A stretch of 64,000 nucleotides of DNA from Escherichia sp. E4742 (GCF_005843885.1 NZ_CP040443.1:2480001-2544000), one strand, 5' to 3'. Numbered from the stretch's first letter, positions 55,170 to 63,683 are shown. Numbers and translations are program-made. The notes: generated by a model not told the origin, from the sequence alone.

Positions 55170-56167
55170 TCCGACATTTCTGTTTGCAGTTCTTCCAGCG
55201 TTTTTGCCCCGTCGATGGCATTGGCGCATAACAGACTTGCCCGCGCGCAGGCGTGTGCCAGTTTTATGCTCTCGGTAAGCGTCCAGCGTTCATGGCAGCC
55301 ATATAAAAATCCGGCACAAAATGCATCGCACGCGCCGACACTGCCGATAATTTCTCGTTGTTCTAACTTTTGCGAAGGGATCCACACGCCGCCATGTTCC
55401 GGTGTCTCTCCCCAGGCACCTTCCGGACAGTGGATCACCACTCTCTGGCGTACGCCCGCATCTAACAGTTCACGCGCGGCGGCAGCAATATGCACGATAT
55501 GCGGTTCGCCGTTGGGTAAGCGAATTTCCAGCCCACTAAACTCCCCGGCCTCCAGTTCGTTAATTACCAGATAATCCAGATGGCGCAACGTGGGCAGCAC
55601 CATCGGCTGATAACGCGGATCGCCCTTGCGGGAGACAAGGTCGAGCGAGGTTTCAAAGCCAGTATCACGCATTTGCGCCAGCAGACGTGCGCTACGAGTA
55701 CCGTAAACATCGTCCGGCATATCCAGGCTGTCGAGCAACAGTAAATAGCCGAGATGGAAAATCTTCATGCTGTTATCAAGCTGATCGAATGCCGGAAGAT
55801 CAAGCAGTCGGTTAGCGCCCGGCGAATGGAAAAAGGTGCGCTGCCCGCCTGGGTCGGTCATCACCTGCGACATCGACGTCGGGGCAAAGGTGGTGCGCTG
55901 CACATGCTGGCGATTGACGTGATATTGCTCAAGCATCGCCATGATGTAATCGCCGTCGCTGTCCTGACCGATTAGCCCGACCGCCTGTAACGGCAACCCG
56001 GAGCGCATTTTCGCCAGCGTCAGCAGGACGTTAAGCGGCGCGCCTCCGGTTGAGCGTTCGCTGTGGGTGATCTCCGCCAGCCAGCCGCGCTCTGGCCACT
56101 GGATAATCTGATGGACGTGGTCAACCAGCATATTGCCTGCGGCGATAATCCCTTTACGTTCCATCAT
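55166..56167 (-). CDS. PfkB-family sugar kinase
   Basis: 333 residues of the ribokinase/PfkB family, cytoplasmic. N-terminal sugar-binding region IIAAGNMLVDHV and TGGAPLNVLLTLAKM; C-terminal ATP-site motif GSVGACDAFCAGF with catalytic base Asp281. The usual DTxGAGD reads GSVGACD, a mild variant. The start overlaps the aldolase stop by 4 bases (ATGA), with a second ATG directly after. Last gene of the operon. It probably phosphorylates the ketose made by the isomerase; the carbon position is unknown. Confidence 0.87.
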   Translation of the reverse strand: MMERKGIIAAGNMLVDHVHQIIQWPERGWLAEITHSERSTGGAPLNVLLTLAKMRSGLPLQAVGLIGQDSDGDYIMAMLEQYHVNRQHVQRTTFAPTSMSQVMTDPGGQRTFFHSPGANRLLDLPAFDQLDNSMKIFHLGYLLLLDSLDMPDDVYGTRSARLLAQMRDTGFETSLDLVSRKGDPRYQPMVLPTLRHLDYLVINELEAGEFSGLEIRLPNGEPHIVHIAAAARELLDAGVRQRVVIHCPEGAWGETPEHGGVWIPSQKLEQREIIGSVGACDAFCAGFLYGCHERWTLTESIKLAHACARASLLCANAIDGAKTLEELQTEMSD

Positions 56168-57024
56168 GCTTGCCCCGCACTGCCGAAAATACGCATCTGT
56201 TGTGCAACCGTATCGCTGATGGCGGCTTCCACTGCCAGCAGTAACTCGGCGAACTCGTCATACATCGGCTGACGGCGCGCCATTCGGGTCTCAACGGCTG
56301 CCAGCGCCGCTTGCGACATACCCGTGTAGAAATTGATTTTGTGGATACCTATTTCTATGGCGCGGTGGAAATCGGCATCGCTAATCCCTGAGCCGCCGTG
56401 TAACACTAGCGGGATAGCCGCCTGCTGGCGGATAGCGTCGAGGCGCGGGAAATCGAGTTTCGGTTCGCCGCGATATTTGCCGTGTGCATTGCCAATCGCC
56501 ACGGCCAGCGCGTCAATGCCGGTACGGTCGACAAAATCTCGCGCCAGTTGCGGATCGGTAAACAGAGATTCATCGGCATGACCGTAAAGCGCACCGCCTT
56601 CGTCGCCACCTACCGCGCCCAGTTCAGCTTCTACCGATACGCCAACGGCATGGCACATTTTCACCACTTCCCGCGTCTGGCGGACATTTTCTTCATACTC
56701 CAGCGTGGAGCCGTCAAACATTACCGAGCTGAATCCCAGCCGCAACGCTTGCACCACCGATTCAAAATGCAGCCCGTGATCGAGATTTAACACCACCGGA
56801 ATGGCATGGCGCGCCGCTTCAAATTTCACGGCTTCGACCAGGGAATCCAGCGAGATATATTTAAAATGTACTTCGGCAATGTTGATAATAAACGGCGAAC
56901 GTTCTTGTCTGGCCGCAGCGAATAGTGCGCGTAAAAAGTGTGAGTCCAGCACATTAAACGCACCTAACGCATAGTGATGTTCGCGGGCATGAGCCAGCCC
57001 TTCAGCGAGAGAAATCAACGGCAT
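56164..57024 (-). CDS. Class II fructose-bisphosphate/tagatose-bisphosphate-type aldolase
   Basis: 286 residues, zinc-dependent TIM-barrel aldolase of the FbaA/GatY/KbaY family, size like GatY and KbaY. Asp82 (catalytic) and zinc ligand His83 in LNLDHG, zinc ligands His181 (GNAHGKYRGEP) and His209 (VLHGGSGI), phosphate-binding NFYT. AAGGAGAAC ribosome site, 14 bases after the isomerase. It likely splits the phosphorylated ketose to dihydroxyacetone phosphate and an aldehyde; which ketose cannot be read from sequence. Confidence 0.9.
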   Translation of the reverse strand: MPLISLAEGLAHAREHHYALGAFNVLDSHFLRALFAAARQERSPFIINIAEVHFKYISLDSLVEAVKFEAARHAIPVVLNLDHGLHFESVVQALRLGFSSVMFDGSTLEYEENVRQTREVVKMCHAVGVSVEAELGAVGGDEGGALYGHADESLFTDPQLARDFVDRTGIDALAVAIGNAHGKYRGEPKLDFPRLDAIRQQAAIPLVLHGGSGISDADFHRAIEIGIHKINFYTGMSQAALAAVETRMARRQPMYDEFAELLLAVEAAISDTVAQQMRIFGSAGQA

Positions 57025-57038
57025 AACGTTCTCCTTAT

Positions 57039-57722
57039 TCAGCGGAACTGGCGGTATTCGTTACACAACACCAACTGGGCCGGTTCGTCTTCGTCAATCA
57101 GGTTGTAGCGGTCCAGCGGCTGTAAAAAGTGGTTATCGTGGTCGTCGTCATTAACAGAAGAGACTTCGCCAACCAGCACATCGCCAAAACCGGCTTCTGC
57201 CCAAAAGCTGTGATAAAGGCCTGGCGGCAGGCAGATACTTTCGCCGGGAGACAGGCGCAACTGACTGCCTGCGGTATGTTTCTGGCGGCAGCCGTCGATC
57301 ACCACCGTAACGTCGCTATCAACCGTTTGCTCGTTGCTATCGGCATTCCATAGTTCAACAATCAAATTGCCGCCGCCGCGATTGATAATGTCCTCACGCT
57401 TACGCCAGTGAAAATGCATTGGCGTTACCTGCGCATCGCGCACATGCATGATCTTCTCGGCGTAACATTTCGCATACGGCATTCCTTTTGGCGAACCGTT
57501 ACGCAGGGTAAACAGCGTCAGCCCCTGTGCAGCAAAGTCGTTGCTACCAAAAGCGGTAACATCCCAGCCGAGTTTGAGATCAAAAACTTCCTCCCACGCG
57601 GTGGTGTCGAGTTGTTGCCATTGGGCAGGTGTGAAACTGGCAAAGGGCGGAAGATGCACGTCATGTTGCGAAAAGAATTGCCGTGTATGGCCGAGAATGT
57701 CGTTTATAGCGGAGCGTTTCAT
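57039..57722 (-). CDS. Cupin D-lyxose/D-mannose isomerase
   Basis: 227-residue single-cupin metal isomerase. Metal ligands are His103 and His105 (PMHFHW), Glu110 (KRED) and His171 (GLYHSFW). The sequence fits the sugar isomerase EcSI (Z5688) of E. coli O157:H7, shown to convert D-lyxose to D-xylulose and D-mannose to D-fructose and to let a lab strain grow on D-lyxose (literature from memory). AAGGAGAA ribosome site. It sits between the importer genes and the aldolase and kinase genes, so it should act first on the imported sugar. Confidence 0.9.
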   Translation of the reverse strand: MKRSAINDILGHTRQFFSQHDVHLPPFASFTPAQWQQLDTTAWEEVFDLKLGWDVTAFGSNDFAAQGLTLFTLRNGSPKGMPYAKCYAEKIMHVRDAQVTPMHFHWRKREDIINRGGGNLIVELWNADSNEQTVDSDVTVVIDGCRQKHTAGSQLRLSPGESICLPPGLYHSFWAEAGFGDVLVGEVSSVNDDDHDNHFLQPLDRYNLIDEDEPAQLVLCNEYRQFR

Positions 57723-57744
57723 CGAAAGCGTTCTCCTTAGCGGT

Positions 57745-57769
57745 GGCCGGGCAGCTGCGCCGCCCGGTG
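57745..57769 (-). promoter_or_regulatory. Intercistronic hairpin after the binding-protein gene
   Basis: GCCGGGC / GCCCGGT-type GC-rich stem (CCGGGC 57747-57752, GCCCGG 57762-57767) in the 54-base gap between the binding-protein and isomerase genes, without a T-run. Such hairpins often stabilise the binding-protein mRNA so that it is made in excess. Confidence 0.55.
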
Positions 57770-57776
57770 TGTGGAC

Positions 57777-58718
57777 TTATTTCACCGTCCAGCCTTTGTA
57801 ATTGCCGACGTTGTTTTTGTCGATCATCGTCACCGGGATCAGCACCGGCTCTTTCGGCGCGGGTTTGCCCTGCAAAATGTCATAACCGATCTCAACCGCT
57901 TTCGCTGCCATCACCTGGGGATCTTGCGCAGGGGTGGCGACAAACAACGAGTTCTCACGTTTCAGCGCCTCTTCGGCGTCTGGGCTTCCGTCAACGCCGA
58001 CAATAAAGAACTCGTTACGTTGAGCCTGTTTTGCTGCCAGATCGGCACCGATCGCGGTGGGATCGTTAATCGCAAATACGCCGTCAATCTTCGGATTTGC
58101 CGCCAGCAGCCCGGTCATCACCTCCAGCCCGCCTTCACGGCTGCCTTTGGCGTTCTGGTTGTCAGAGAGCACCTTGATGTCAGGATGGCGTTTAAATTCA
58201 GTCTGGCAGCCTTCAACGCGGTTTTGCACGGCGGACACCGGAGGCCCGTTGATGATCACCACGTTGCCTTTGCCTTTCAGGCGATCGGTGATGTATTTAC
58301 AGGCCATTTCGCCCGCCTGGGTGTTATCGGAGGTGATGGTCGCATCGGCGCCTTCTGCCGCTACGTCAACTGCGACGACCACGATCCCGGCATCTTTCGC
58401 CCGTTTCACCGCCGGGCCGATCCCTTTTGAATCGGCAGCGTTGAGGATGATCATATCGACGTTAGCGGCGATAAAGTTGTCTATTTGCGACACCTGCTGG
58501 CCCAGATCGTAGCCGCTGGACACCAGCGTCACTTTGACGTTATCGCCCGCCAGTTTGTGCGCTTCCAGCTCCGCACCTTTGGTGATCTGCACGAAGAATG
58601 GGTTTGCCAGATCGCCTACCGTCACGCCTATCGATTTCAATTCTTTTGCCTGGGCGAACGGTGCTGCGGCCAGCAGCGCGCCTGCACAGAGCGCGGTCAC
58701 TAAGGGCTTCAATCTCAT
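57777..58718 (-). CDS. Sugar ABC transporter periplasmic binding protein
   Basis: 313 residues, RbsB-type (Peripla_BP_4) binding protein. Signal peptide 1-24 ends PFAQA before KELKSIGV. Two-lobe fold with NPFFVQITKGAELEA in lobe 1, DAGIVVVAVDV at the hinge region and INDPTAIGADLA in lobe 2. GAGGAA ribosome site. Delivers its sugar to the permease and ATPase encoded just upstream; it may also feed the sensor kinase. Ligand not readable, ribose-like or a rare pentose/hexose. Confidence 0.92.
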   Translation of the reverse strand: MRLKPLVTALCAGALLAAAPFAQAKELKSIGVTVGDLANPFFVQITKGAELEAHKLAGDNVKVTLVSSGYDLGQQVSQIDNFIAANVDMIILNAADSKGIGPAVKRAKDAGIVVVAVDVAAEGADATITSDNTQAGEMACKYITDRLKGKGNVVIINGPPVSAVQNRVEGCQTEFKRHPDIKVLSDNQNAKGSREGGLEVMTGLLAANPKIDGVFAINDPTAIGADLAAKQAQRNEFFIVGVDGSPDAEEALKRENSLFVATPAQDPQVMAAKAVEIGYDILQGKPAPKEPVLIPVTMIDKNNVGNYKGWTVK

Positions 58719-58748
58719 GCTGTATTCCTCATGTGTAGGGTATTGTTG

Positions 58749-59723
58749 TTATGCGCTTTGATGATGTCGGGTACGGTATTTATCGATCAGCACCGCAATG
58801 ATGATCACCGCCCCTTTGATCACCAGTTGCCAGAAGTAAGAGACGCCCATTAGGGTCATGCCGTTGTTTAGCGTGGCGATAATCAGCGCCCCAACCAGCG
58901 TGCCGGTGATGGTGCCGATGCCGCCAACGAAACTGGTGCCGCCGAGGATCACCGCCGCAATGGCATCCAGTTCGTACCCCATGCCTAAGTTGCCGTTGGC
59001 GCTGTACAGCCGCGAGGCGCTCATAATCCCGCCAAGCCCTGAAAGCAGGCCGCTCATGCCATAAACAAACAGCAGCACGAGCCAGACCTTAATGCCGGTA
59101 AGACGCGCCGCCTGCATATTGCCGCCGACGGCGTAGATATGAACGCCAAGCGTGGTGCGGCGCAGAATAAACCAGCACAGCACAATCACTGCGAGGGCAA
59201 TCACCACCAGCCACGGGATCGGCCCGAGATAGTTATTACCTATCCACTCGAAATTAATGTTGGAGTTGATGACCGTGGTGCCGTCCGCCAGCAGATACGC
59301 CGCCCCGCGTAGCGCCGTATAGGTGCCGAGCGTGACGATAAACGGTGGCAATCCGGCAAAGGCCACCAGCGCGCCGTTGAACAACCCCAGCAGCAGGCCG
59401 AGCATCAGCGCCGCTGGAATCGACAGCATGGCGAACTCCGGGCTAAGGGAGACGACCATCGCCGCCACCGCCGTGGTGCCGAGAATCGACCCTACGGAAA
59501 GGTCGATCCCGCCGGTCAAAATGATGAAGGTCATCCCCGCCGCCAGCACAATGTTGATCGACGCCTGGCGGGTAATATTCAGCAGGTTGCTTTCGGTAAA
59601 AAAGTTCGGTGCGATAAAGCCAAATACCGCCACGATCAGAATTAAAATGGGCAAAATGCCGACCGTTTGCATCAGATCGCTCATCAGCATTTTTTTGGCA
59701 GAGGTCTTTGCAGAGGTCGTCAT
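58749..59723 (-). CDS. Sugar ABC transporter permease (RbsC-like)
   Basis: 324 residues of the BPD_transp_2 family with about 8-10 membrane helices. Conserved RbsC-type segments: ILTGGIDLSVGSILG, GLFNGALVAFAGLPPFIVTLG and the cytoplasmic coupling region VYAVGGN-like IYAVGGNMQAARLTGI. The start overlaps the ATPase stop by 4 bases. Forms the channel with the adjacent ATPase. Confidence 0.93.
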   Translation of the reverse strand: MTTSAKTSAKKMLMSDLMQTVGILPILILIVAVFGFIAPNFFTESNLLNITRQASINIVLAAGMTFIILTGGIDLSVGSILGTTAVAAMVVSLSPEFAMLSIPAALMLGLLLGLFNGALVAFAGLPPFIVTLGTYTALRGAAYLLADGTTVINSNINFEWIGNNYLGPIPWLVVIALAVIVLCWFILRRTTLGVHIYAVGGNMQAARLTGIKVWLVLLFVYGMSGLLSGLGGIMSASRLYSANGNLGMGYELDAIAAVILGGTSFVGGIGTITGTLVGALIIATLNNGMTLMGVSYFWQLVIKGAVIIIAVLIDKYRTRHHQSA

Positions 59724-61240
59724 GAGGGCACCGCCTGGGAATGGGCGTCGTTGACGCCAGTCGCTAAGGTCATAATGTTTTCCTGGGTGATGTTTTTGCC
59801 GTTTAACTCACCGGCAATGCTGCCTTCGCGCATCACATAGACGCGATCGCTCATGCCGACTATCTCCGGCAGTTCGCTGGAGATCATCAGGATCGCCACG
59901 CCCTTGCGCGCCATCTCGTTCATGATCCGGTAGATCTCGCTTTTTGCGCCGACGTCCACGCCGCGGGTGGGTTCGTCGAGCAGTAAAATGCGTGGGCCAA
60001 TTGCCACCCAGCGGGAGATCAACAGTTTTTGCTGATTGCCGCCCGAAAGCCCGCCCGCTCGCACCTGGGCATGAGGCACGCGGATGTTGAGCAACTTGAT
60101 AGCGTCATCGGAGATGGTTTGTGCTTTTTTGCGGTTGAGCATTCCCCAGCTGGCATCGCGCTCCAGGGTTGCCATGGTGATGTTTTCGGCTGCCGCCATT
60201 TCAAGGAATAAGCCTTGTTCTTTGCGATTTTCGGTGAGAAAACCAATGCCAAGATCGATGGCTTCGCGCGGGGAGTGGATCACCACCGGTTCACCATCGA
60301 TTTCAATCATTCCGCCCGTCGCTTTATGCACGCCGAAGATCAACTGCGCCAGTTCGGAACGTCCGGCTCCTACCAGCCCGGCGAGGCCAACAATTTCGCC
60401 GGAACGCACCAGCAGGCTGCTCGGCTGGACTTTGCCACCGTCGGTCAGGTGGTGAACATTCAGGCGGGCTTTGCCGAGCGGGATATCGCGCTCTTTATTG
60501 AACAGATCGCTCAGTGGCCTACCGACCATCATCCGCACCAGTTCAGCGGCGTTGAGATTGTCGCGGGTCAGGCTGCCAACGTATTGCCCGTCGCGCAGCA
60601 CGCTGACGCGATCGGACAGCTCATACACTTCCGCCATGCGGTGGCTGATATAGATAATCGCCATCCCTTCATTGCGCAGCCGCATAATCAGTTCAAACAG
60701 GCGGTGAGTTTCACGCGAGGAGAGGGCGGCGGTGGGTTCGTCCATCACCAGAATGCGGCTGTTGCGATGCAGCGCGCGGGCGATTTCGACCTGTTGTTGC
60801 TCGGCAATGGTCAGCGTCATGACTTTATCGCTGGCGTTAAACTGCGCGCCGAGGCGGTCGATCACTTTTTGCGCCTGCACCAGCATCTCTTTACGCTGCA
60901 CCAGCCCGCCGTGGGAAAGCTCGCTGCCGAGGAAAATATTTTCTGCCACCGTCAGATTCGGTGCCAGCTGCATCTCCTGATAAATCAGCGTAATACCGGC
61001 GCTTAAGGCATCTTTCGGTGTGCGAATGTGAAAGGGCTTGCCGTCAATCAGGATCTCGCCGCTGGTGGCGGTATACGCCCCCGCCAGCACCTTCATCAGC
61101 GTGCTTTTTCCTGCGCCGTTTTCCCCCATCAGGGCATGGATCTCGCCAGGGTAGACAGTCAAATCCACCCCCTTGAGCGCGTAAAATTTGCCGAAGGCTT
61201 TGGCAATATTGCGCATCTCCAGAACCGGCGTGCTGTTCAT
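59720..61240 (-). CDS. Sugar ABC transporter ATPase (RbsA-like, two domains)
   Basis: 506 residues with two fused nucleotide-binding domains. First: Walker A GENGAGKST (39-47), signature-like LTIAEQQQVEIARAL, Walker B ILVMDEPTAALS. Second: degenerate GLVGAGRSE, signature LSGGNQQKLLISRW, ILLLDEPTRGVDVG. This asymmetry is normal in RbsA/XylG types. ATG 61240 is chosen for its CAGGAG site; the frame is open 19 codons further. First gene of the six-gene operon, divergent from the sensor kinase. Confidence 0.93.
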   Translation of the reverse strand: MNSTPVLEMRNIAKAFGKFYALKGVDLTVYPGEIHALMGENGAGKSTLMKVLAGAYTATSGEILIDGKPFHIRTPKDALSAGITLIYQEMQLAPNLTVAENIFLGSELSHGGLVQRKEMLVQAQKVIDRLGAQFNASDKVMTLTIAEQQQVEIARALHRNSRILVMDEPTAALSSRETHRLFELIMRLRNEGMAIIYISHRMAEVYELSDRVSVLRDGQYVGSLTRDNLNAAELVRMMVGRPLSDLFNKERDIPLGKARLNVHHLTDGGKVQPSSLLVRSGEIVGLAGLVGAGRSELAQLIFGVHKATGGMIEIDGEPVVIHSPREAIDLGIGFLTENRKEQGLFLEMAAAENITMATLERDASWGMLNRKKAQTISDDAIKLLNIRVPHAQVRAGGLSGGNQQKLLISRWVAIGPRILLLDEPTRGVDVGAKSEIYRIMNEMARKGVAILMISSELPEIVGMSDRVYVMREGSIAGELNGKNITQENIMTLATGVNDAHSQAVPS

Positions 61241-61353
61241 GGCGGACTCCTGCGAGGTTGTCGATATCAGCACTCCATCACAGGAAAGTAAATGCAAAAT
61301 GTCAGAAGCCGTTCATATTTGTCATATTGCGATTTTTCTTTACGGAGCGTGAT
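61241..61353. promoter_or_regulatory. Divergent promoter region of the sugar operon and the hybrid kinase gene
   Basis: 113 bases between the two start codons. It has TGTCA at 61300-61304 and 61320-61324 (20 bases apart) and a TCATATT direct repeat at 61313-61319 and 61322-61328 (9 apart). Direct repeats are typical of OmpR-family binding, so this is the best place for the response regulator to act. Confidence 0.5.
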
Positions 61354-63615
61354 ATGGCGCACCCCGGACGTCACTTTTTTGCCAGCGCGCGCGGGCGATT
61401 GCTGCTTTTAAATTTGCTGGTGGTGGCGGTGACGCTGATGGTCAGCGGCGTGGCGGTAATGGGCTTTCGCCATGCCAGCCAGATGCAGGAGCAGGTGCAG
61501 CAGCAAACGGTGGATGATATGACCGGCAGCCTGAATCTGGCGCGCGACACGGCAAACGTGGCGACGGCGGCGGTGCGATTGTCGCAGGTGGTGGGGGCGC
61601 TGGAATATAAAGGTGAAGCCGAGCGATTGCAGGAGACACAGCGGGCATTAAAAAGCTCGCTTGCACAACTGGCGAACGCGCCTTTAGCGCAGCAGGACGC
61701 CGGGCTGGTGACGCGAATCATCCAGCGCAGCAATGAACTGCAAACCAGCGTCGGCGGAATGCTGGAGCGGGGGCAAAGGCGGCATCTGGAGCGTAACGCG
61801 CTGTTAAGTTCGCTATATCAAAACTTAAGTTATCTGCGGCATCTACAAAAAGTCACTCACGCGCAAGATGATATTTTGCTTAACGAGATGAACCGGCTGA
61901 TTGTCGCCGCTATTGCCACGCCCGCGCCGCAGGCGATTATTCATCAACTGGTCGGGGTGATGTCTGCATTACCGACCCACAGCGATACGCCGTTGGTTAA
62001 TACGTTACTCACTGATTTTAATCGTGAACTGCGCAAACTCGCGCCACTTTCGGCAGCTCTGGAGCAAAGCGATCTGGCGATTAGCTGGTATATGTTCCAC
62101 ATCAAAGCGCTGGTGGCGATACTCAATAGTGACATTAACCATTATGCCGAACAGGTAGCGACGCTCTCCGGTCAGCGGGTGGCGCAAAGTTACCAGGATT
62201 TGCGCTCCGGCGAGAGGCTGATCATGATTTTCGCCCTGTTAGCGGTGGTGATCACCGCGTTTGCAGGTTGGTATATCTATCGCAATCTCGGCTCTAACCT
62301 GACGGCGATTTCCCGCGCCATGAGCCGCCTGGCGCACGGCGAAGCGGACGTCACTTTTCCGGCGTTACAGCGGCGCGATGAGTTAGGTGAACTGGCGCGC
62401 GCCTTTAACGTTTTTGCCCGCAATACCGCATCACTCGAACGAACGTCCCGGCTGTTGAAAGAGAAAACCACGCAGATGGAGATTGCCCAAACCGAGCGGC
62501 AGGGGCTGGAAGAGGCGCTATTGCACAGCCAGAAGCTGAAAGCGGTCGGGCAACTGACAGGCGGGCTGGCACATGATTTTAATAATCTGCTGGCGGTGAT
62601 CGTTGGCAGCCTGGAGCTGGTGAACACGGATTCGCCCGACGCGCCGCGAATACAGCGGGCGCTGCAAGCCGCCGAACGTGGGGCGCTACTGACCCAGCGG
62701 CTACTGGCGTTTTCCCGCAAGCAGTCCTTACATCCGCAAGCCGTTGAACTGAAAACTCTGCTGGAAGAGTTAAGCGAATTAATGCGCCACTCCTTACCGG
62801 CAACGCTGGCGCTGGAGATTGAAGCGCAGTCTCCGGCGTGGCCCGCGTGGATTGACGTCAGCCAGCTGGAAAACGCCATCATCAATCTGGTAGTGAACGC
62901 CCGCGATGCGATGGAAGGGCAGACGGGAATCATAAAAATTCGCACCTGGAATCAGCGCGTTACTCGCAGCAGTGGGCAGCGACAGGATATGGTGGCGCTG
63001 GAGGTCATCGATCATGGCAGCGGCATGTCGCAGGAGGTGAAAAGCCAGGTGTTCGAGCCGTTCTTTACCACCAAACAGACGGGCAGTGGCAGCGGACTAG
63101 GCTTGTCGATGGTCTATGGTTTCGTGCGCCAGTCCGGCGGGCGCGTGGAAATTGAAAGTGCGCCGGGGCAGGGAACAACGGTCAGATTACAGCTTCCCCG
63201 CGCGCTGGTGGCGGCGAAAAACGTATTGCCAGCGGTGGTAGAGCAGACAGCCGTCAGCGGCGATAAACTGGTGTTAGTGCTGGAAGATGAAGCCGCGGTG
63301 CGCCAGACCATCAGCGAACAATTGCACCTGCTGGGCTATTTGACGCTGGAAGCGAGCAGCGGCGAACAGGCGCTGGGGCTGCTGGCGGCATCAGCAGAAA
63401 TCGATATCTTTATCAGTGACTTAATGCTCCCCGGCGGCATGAGCGGCGCAGAAGTGGTCAATGCGGCCCGCAAACTTTACCCGCACCTGACGCTGCTACT
63501 CATCAGCGGCCAGGATTTACGCCCCAGCCATAACCCCGCGCTGCCAGACGTGGCGCTGCTGCGCAAACCCTTTACCCGCGCGCAGCTGGCGCAGGCGCTG
63601 GGGCAAGAGAATTGA
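61354..63615 (+). CDS. Hybrid sensor histidine kinase of the sugar locus
   Basis: 753 residues from ATG 61354 (GGAG six bases upstream). Membrane helix about 17-38, long helical periplasmic sensor about 39-287, second helix about 288-309, HAMP about 310-365, HisKA with phosphoacceptor His407 in GGLAHDFNNLL, HATPase with N-box NAIINLVVNARDAM, DHGSGM and GSGSGLGLS, and a C-terminal receiver (about 638-753) with Asp689 (ISDLMLP). No Hpt domain. The AHDFNNLL type of HisKA is unlike the classic EnvZ type. Likely senses the sugar or its binding protein and drives the regulator encoded at 54462. Confidence 0.9.
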   Translation: MAHPGRHFFASARGRLLLLNLLVVAVTLMVSGVAVMGFRHASQMQEQVQQQTVDDMTGSLNLARDTANVATAAVRLSQVVGALEYKGEAERLQETQRALKSSLAQLANAPLAQQDAGLVTRIIQRSNELQTSVGGMLERGQRRHLERNALLSSLYQNLSYLRHLQKVTHAQDDILLNEMNRLIVAAIATPAPQAIIHQLVGVMSALPTHSDTPLVNTLLTDFNRELRKLAPLSAALEQSDLAISWYMFHIKALVAILNSDINHYAEQVATLSGQRVAQSYQDLRSGERLIMIFALLAVVITAFAGWYIYRNLGSNLTAISRAMSRLAHGEADVTFPALQRRDELGELARAFNVFARNTASLERTSRLLKEKTTQMEIAQTERQGLEEALLHSQKLKAVGQLTGGLAHDFNNLLAVIVGSLELVNTDSPDAPRIQRALQAAERGALLTQRLLAFSRKQSLHPQAVELKTLLEELSELMRHSLPATLALEIEAQSPAWPAWIDVSQLENAIINLVVNARDAMEGQTGIIKIRTWNQRVTRSSGQRQDMVALEVIDHGSGMSQEVKSQVFEPFFTTKQTGSGSGLGLSMVYGFVRQSGGRVEIESAPGQGTTVRLQLPRALVAAKNVLPAVVEQTAVSGDKLVLVLEDEAAVRQTISEQLHLLGYLTLEASSGEQALGLLAASAEIDIFISDLMLPGGMSGAEVVNAARKLYPHLTLLLISGQDLRPSHNPALPDVALLRKPFTRAQLAQALGQEN

Positions 63616-63683
63616 GAATCCTCCGCTACTCGCAGCAGGCACCTTTGCCTACCTTGTATTAACTTTGTTGCGAGGCCGAGTTT

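Noticed and set aside
59720..61240. Degenerate second Walker A (GLVGAGRSE) of the sugar ATPase as a damaging change
   Set aside because: RbsA, XylG and AraG-type ATPases normally have a non-canonical second P-loop.
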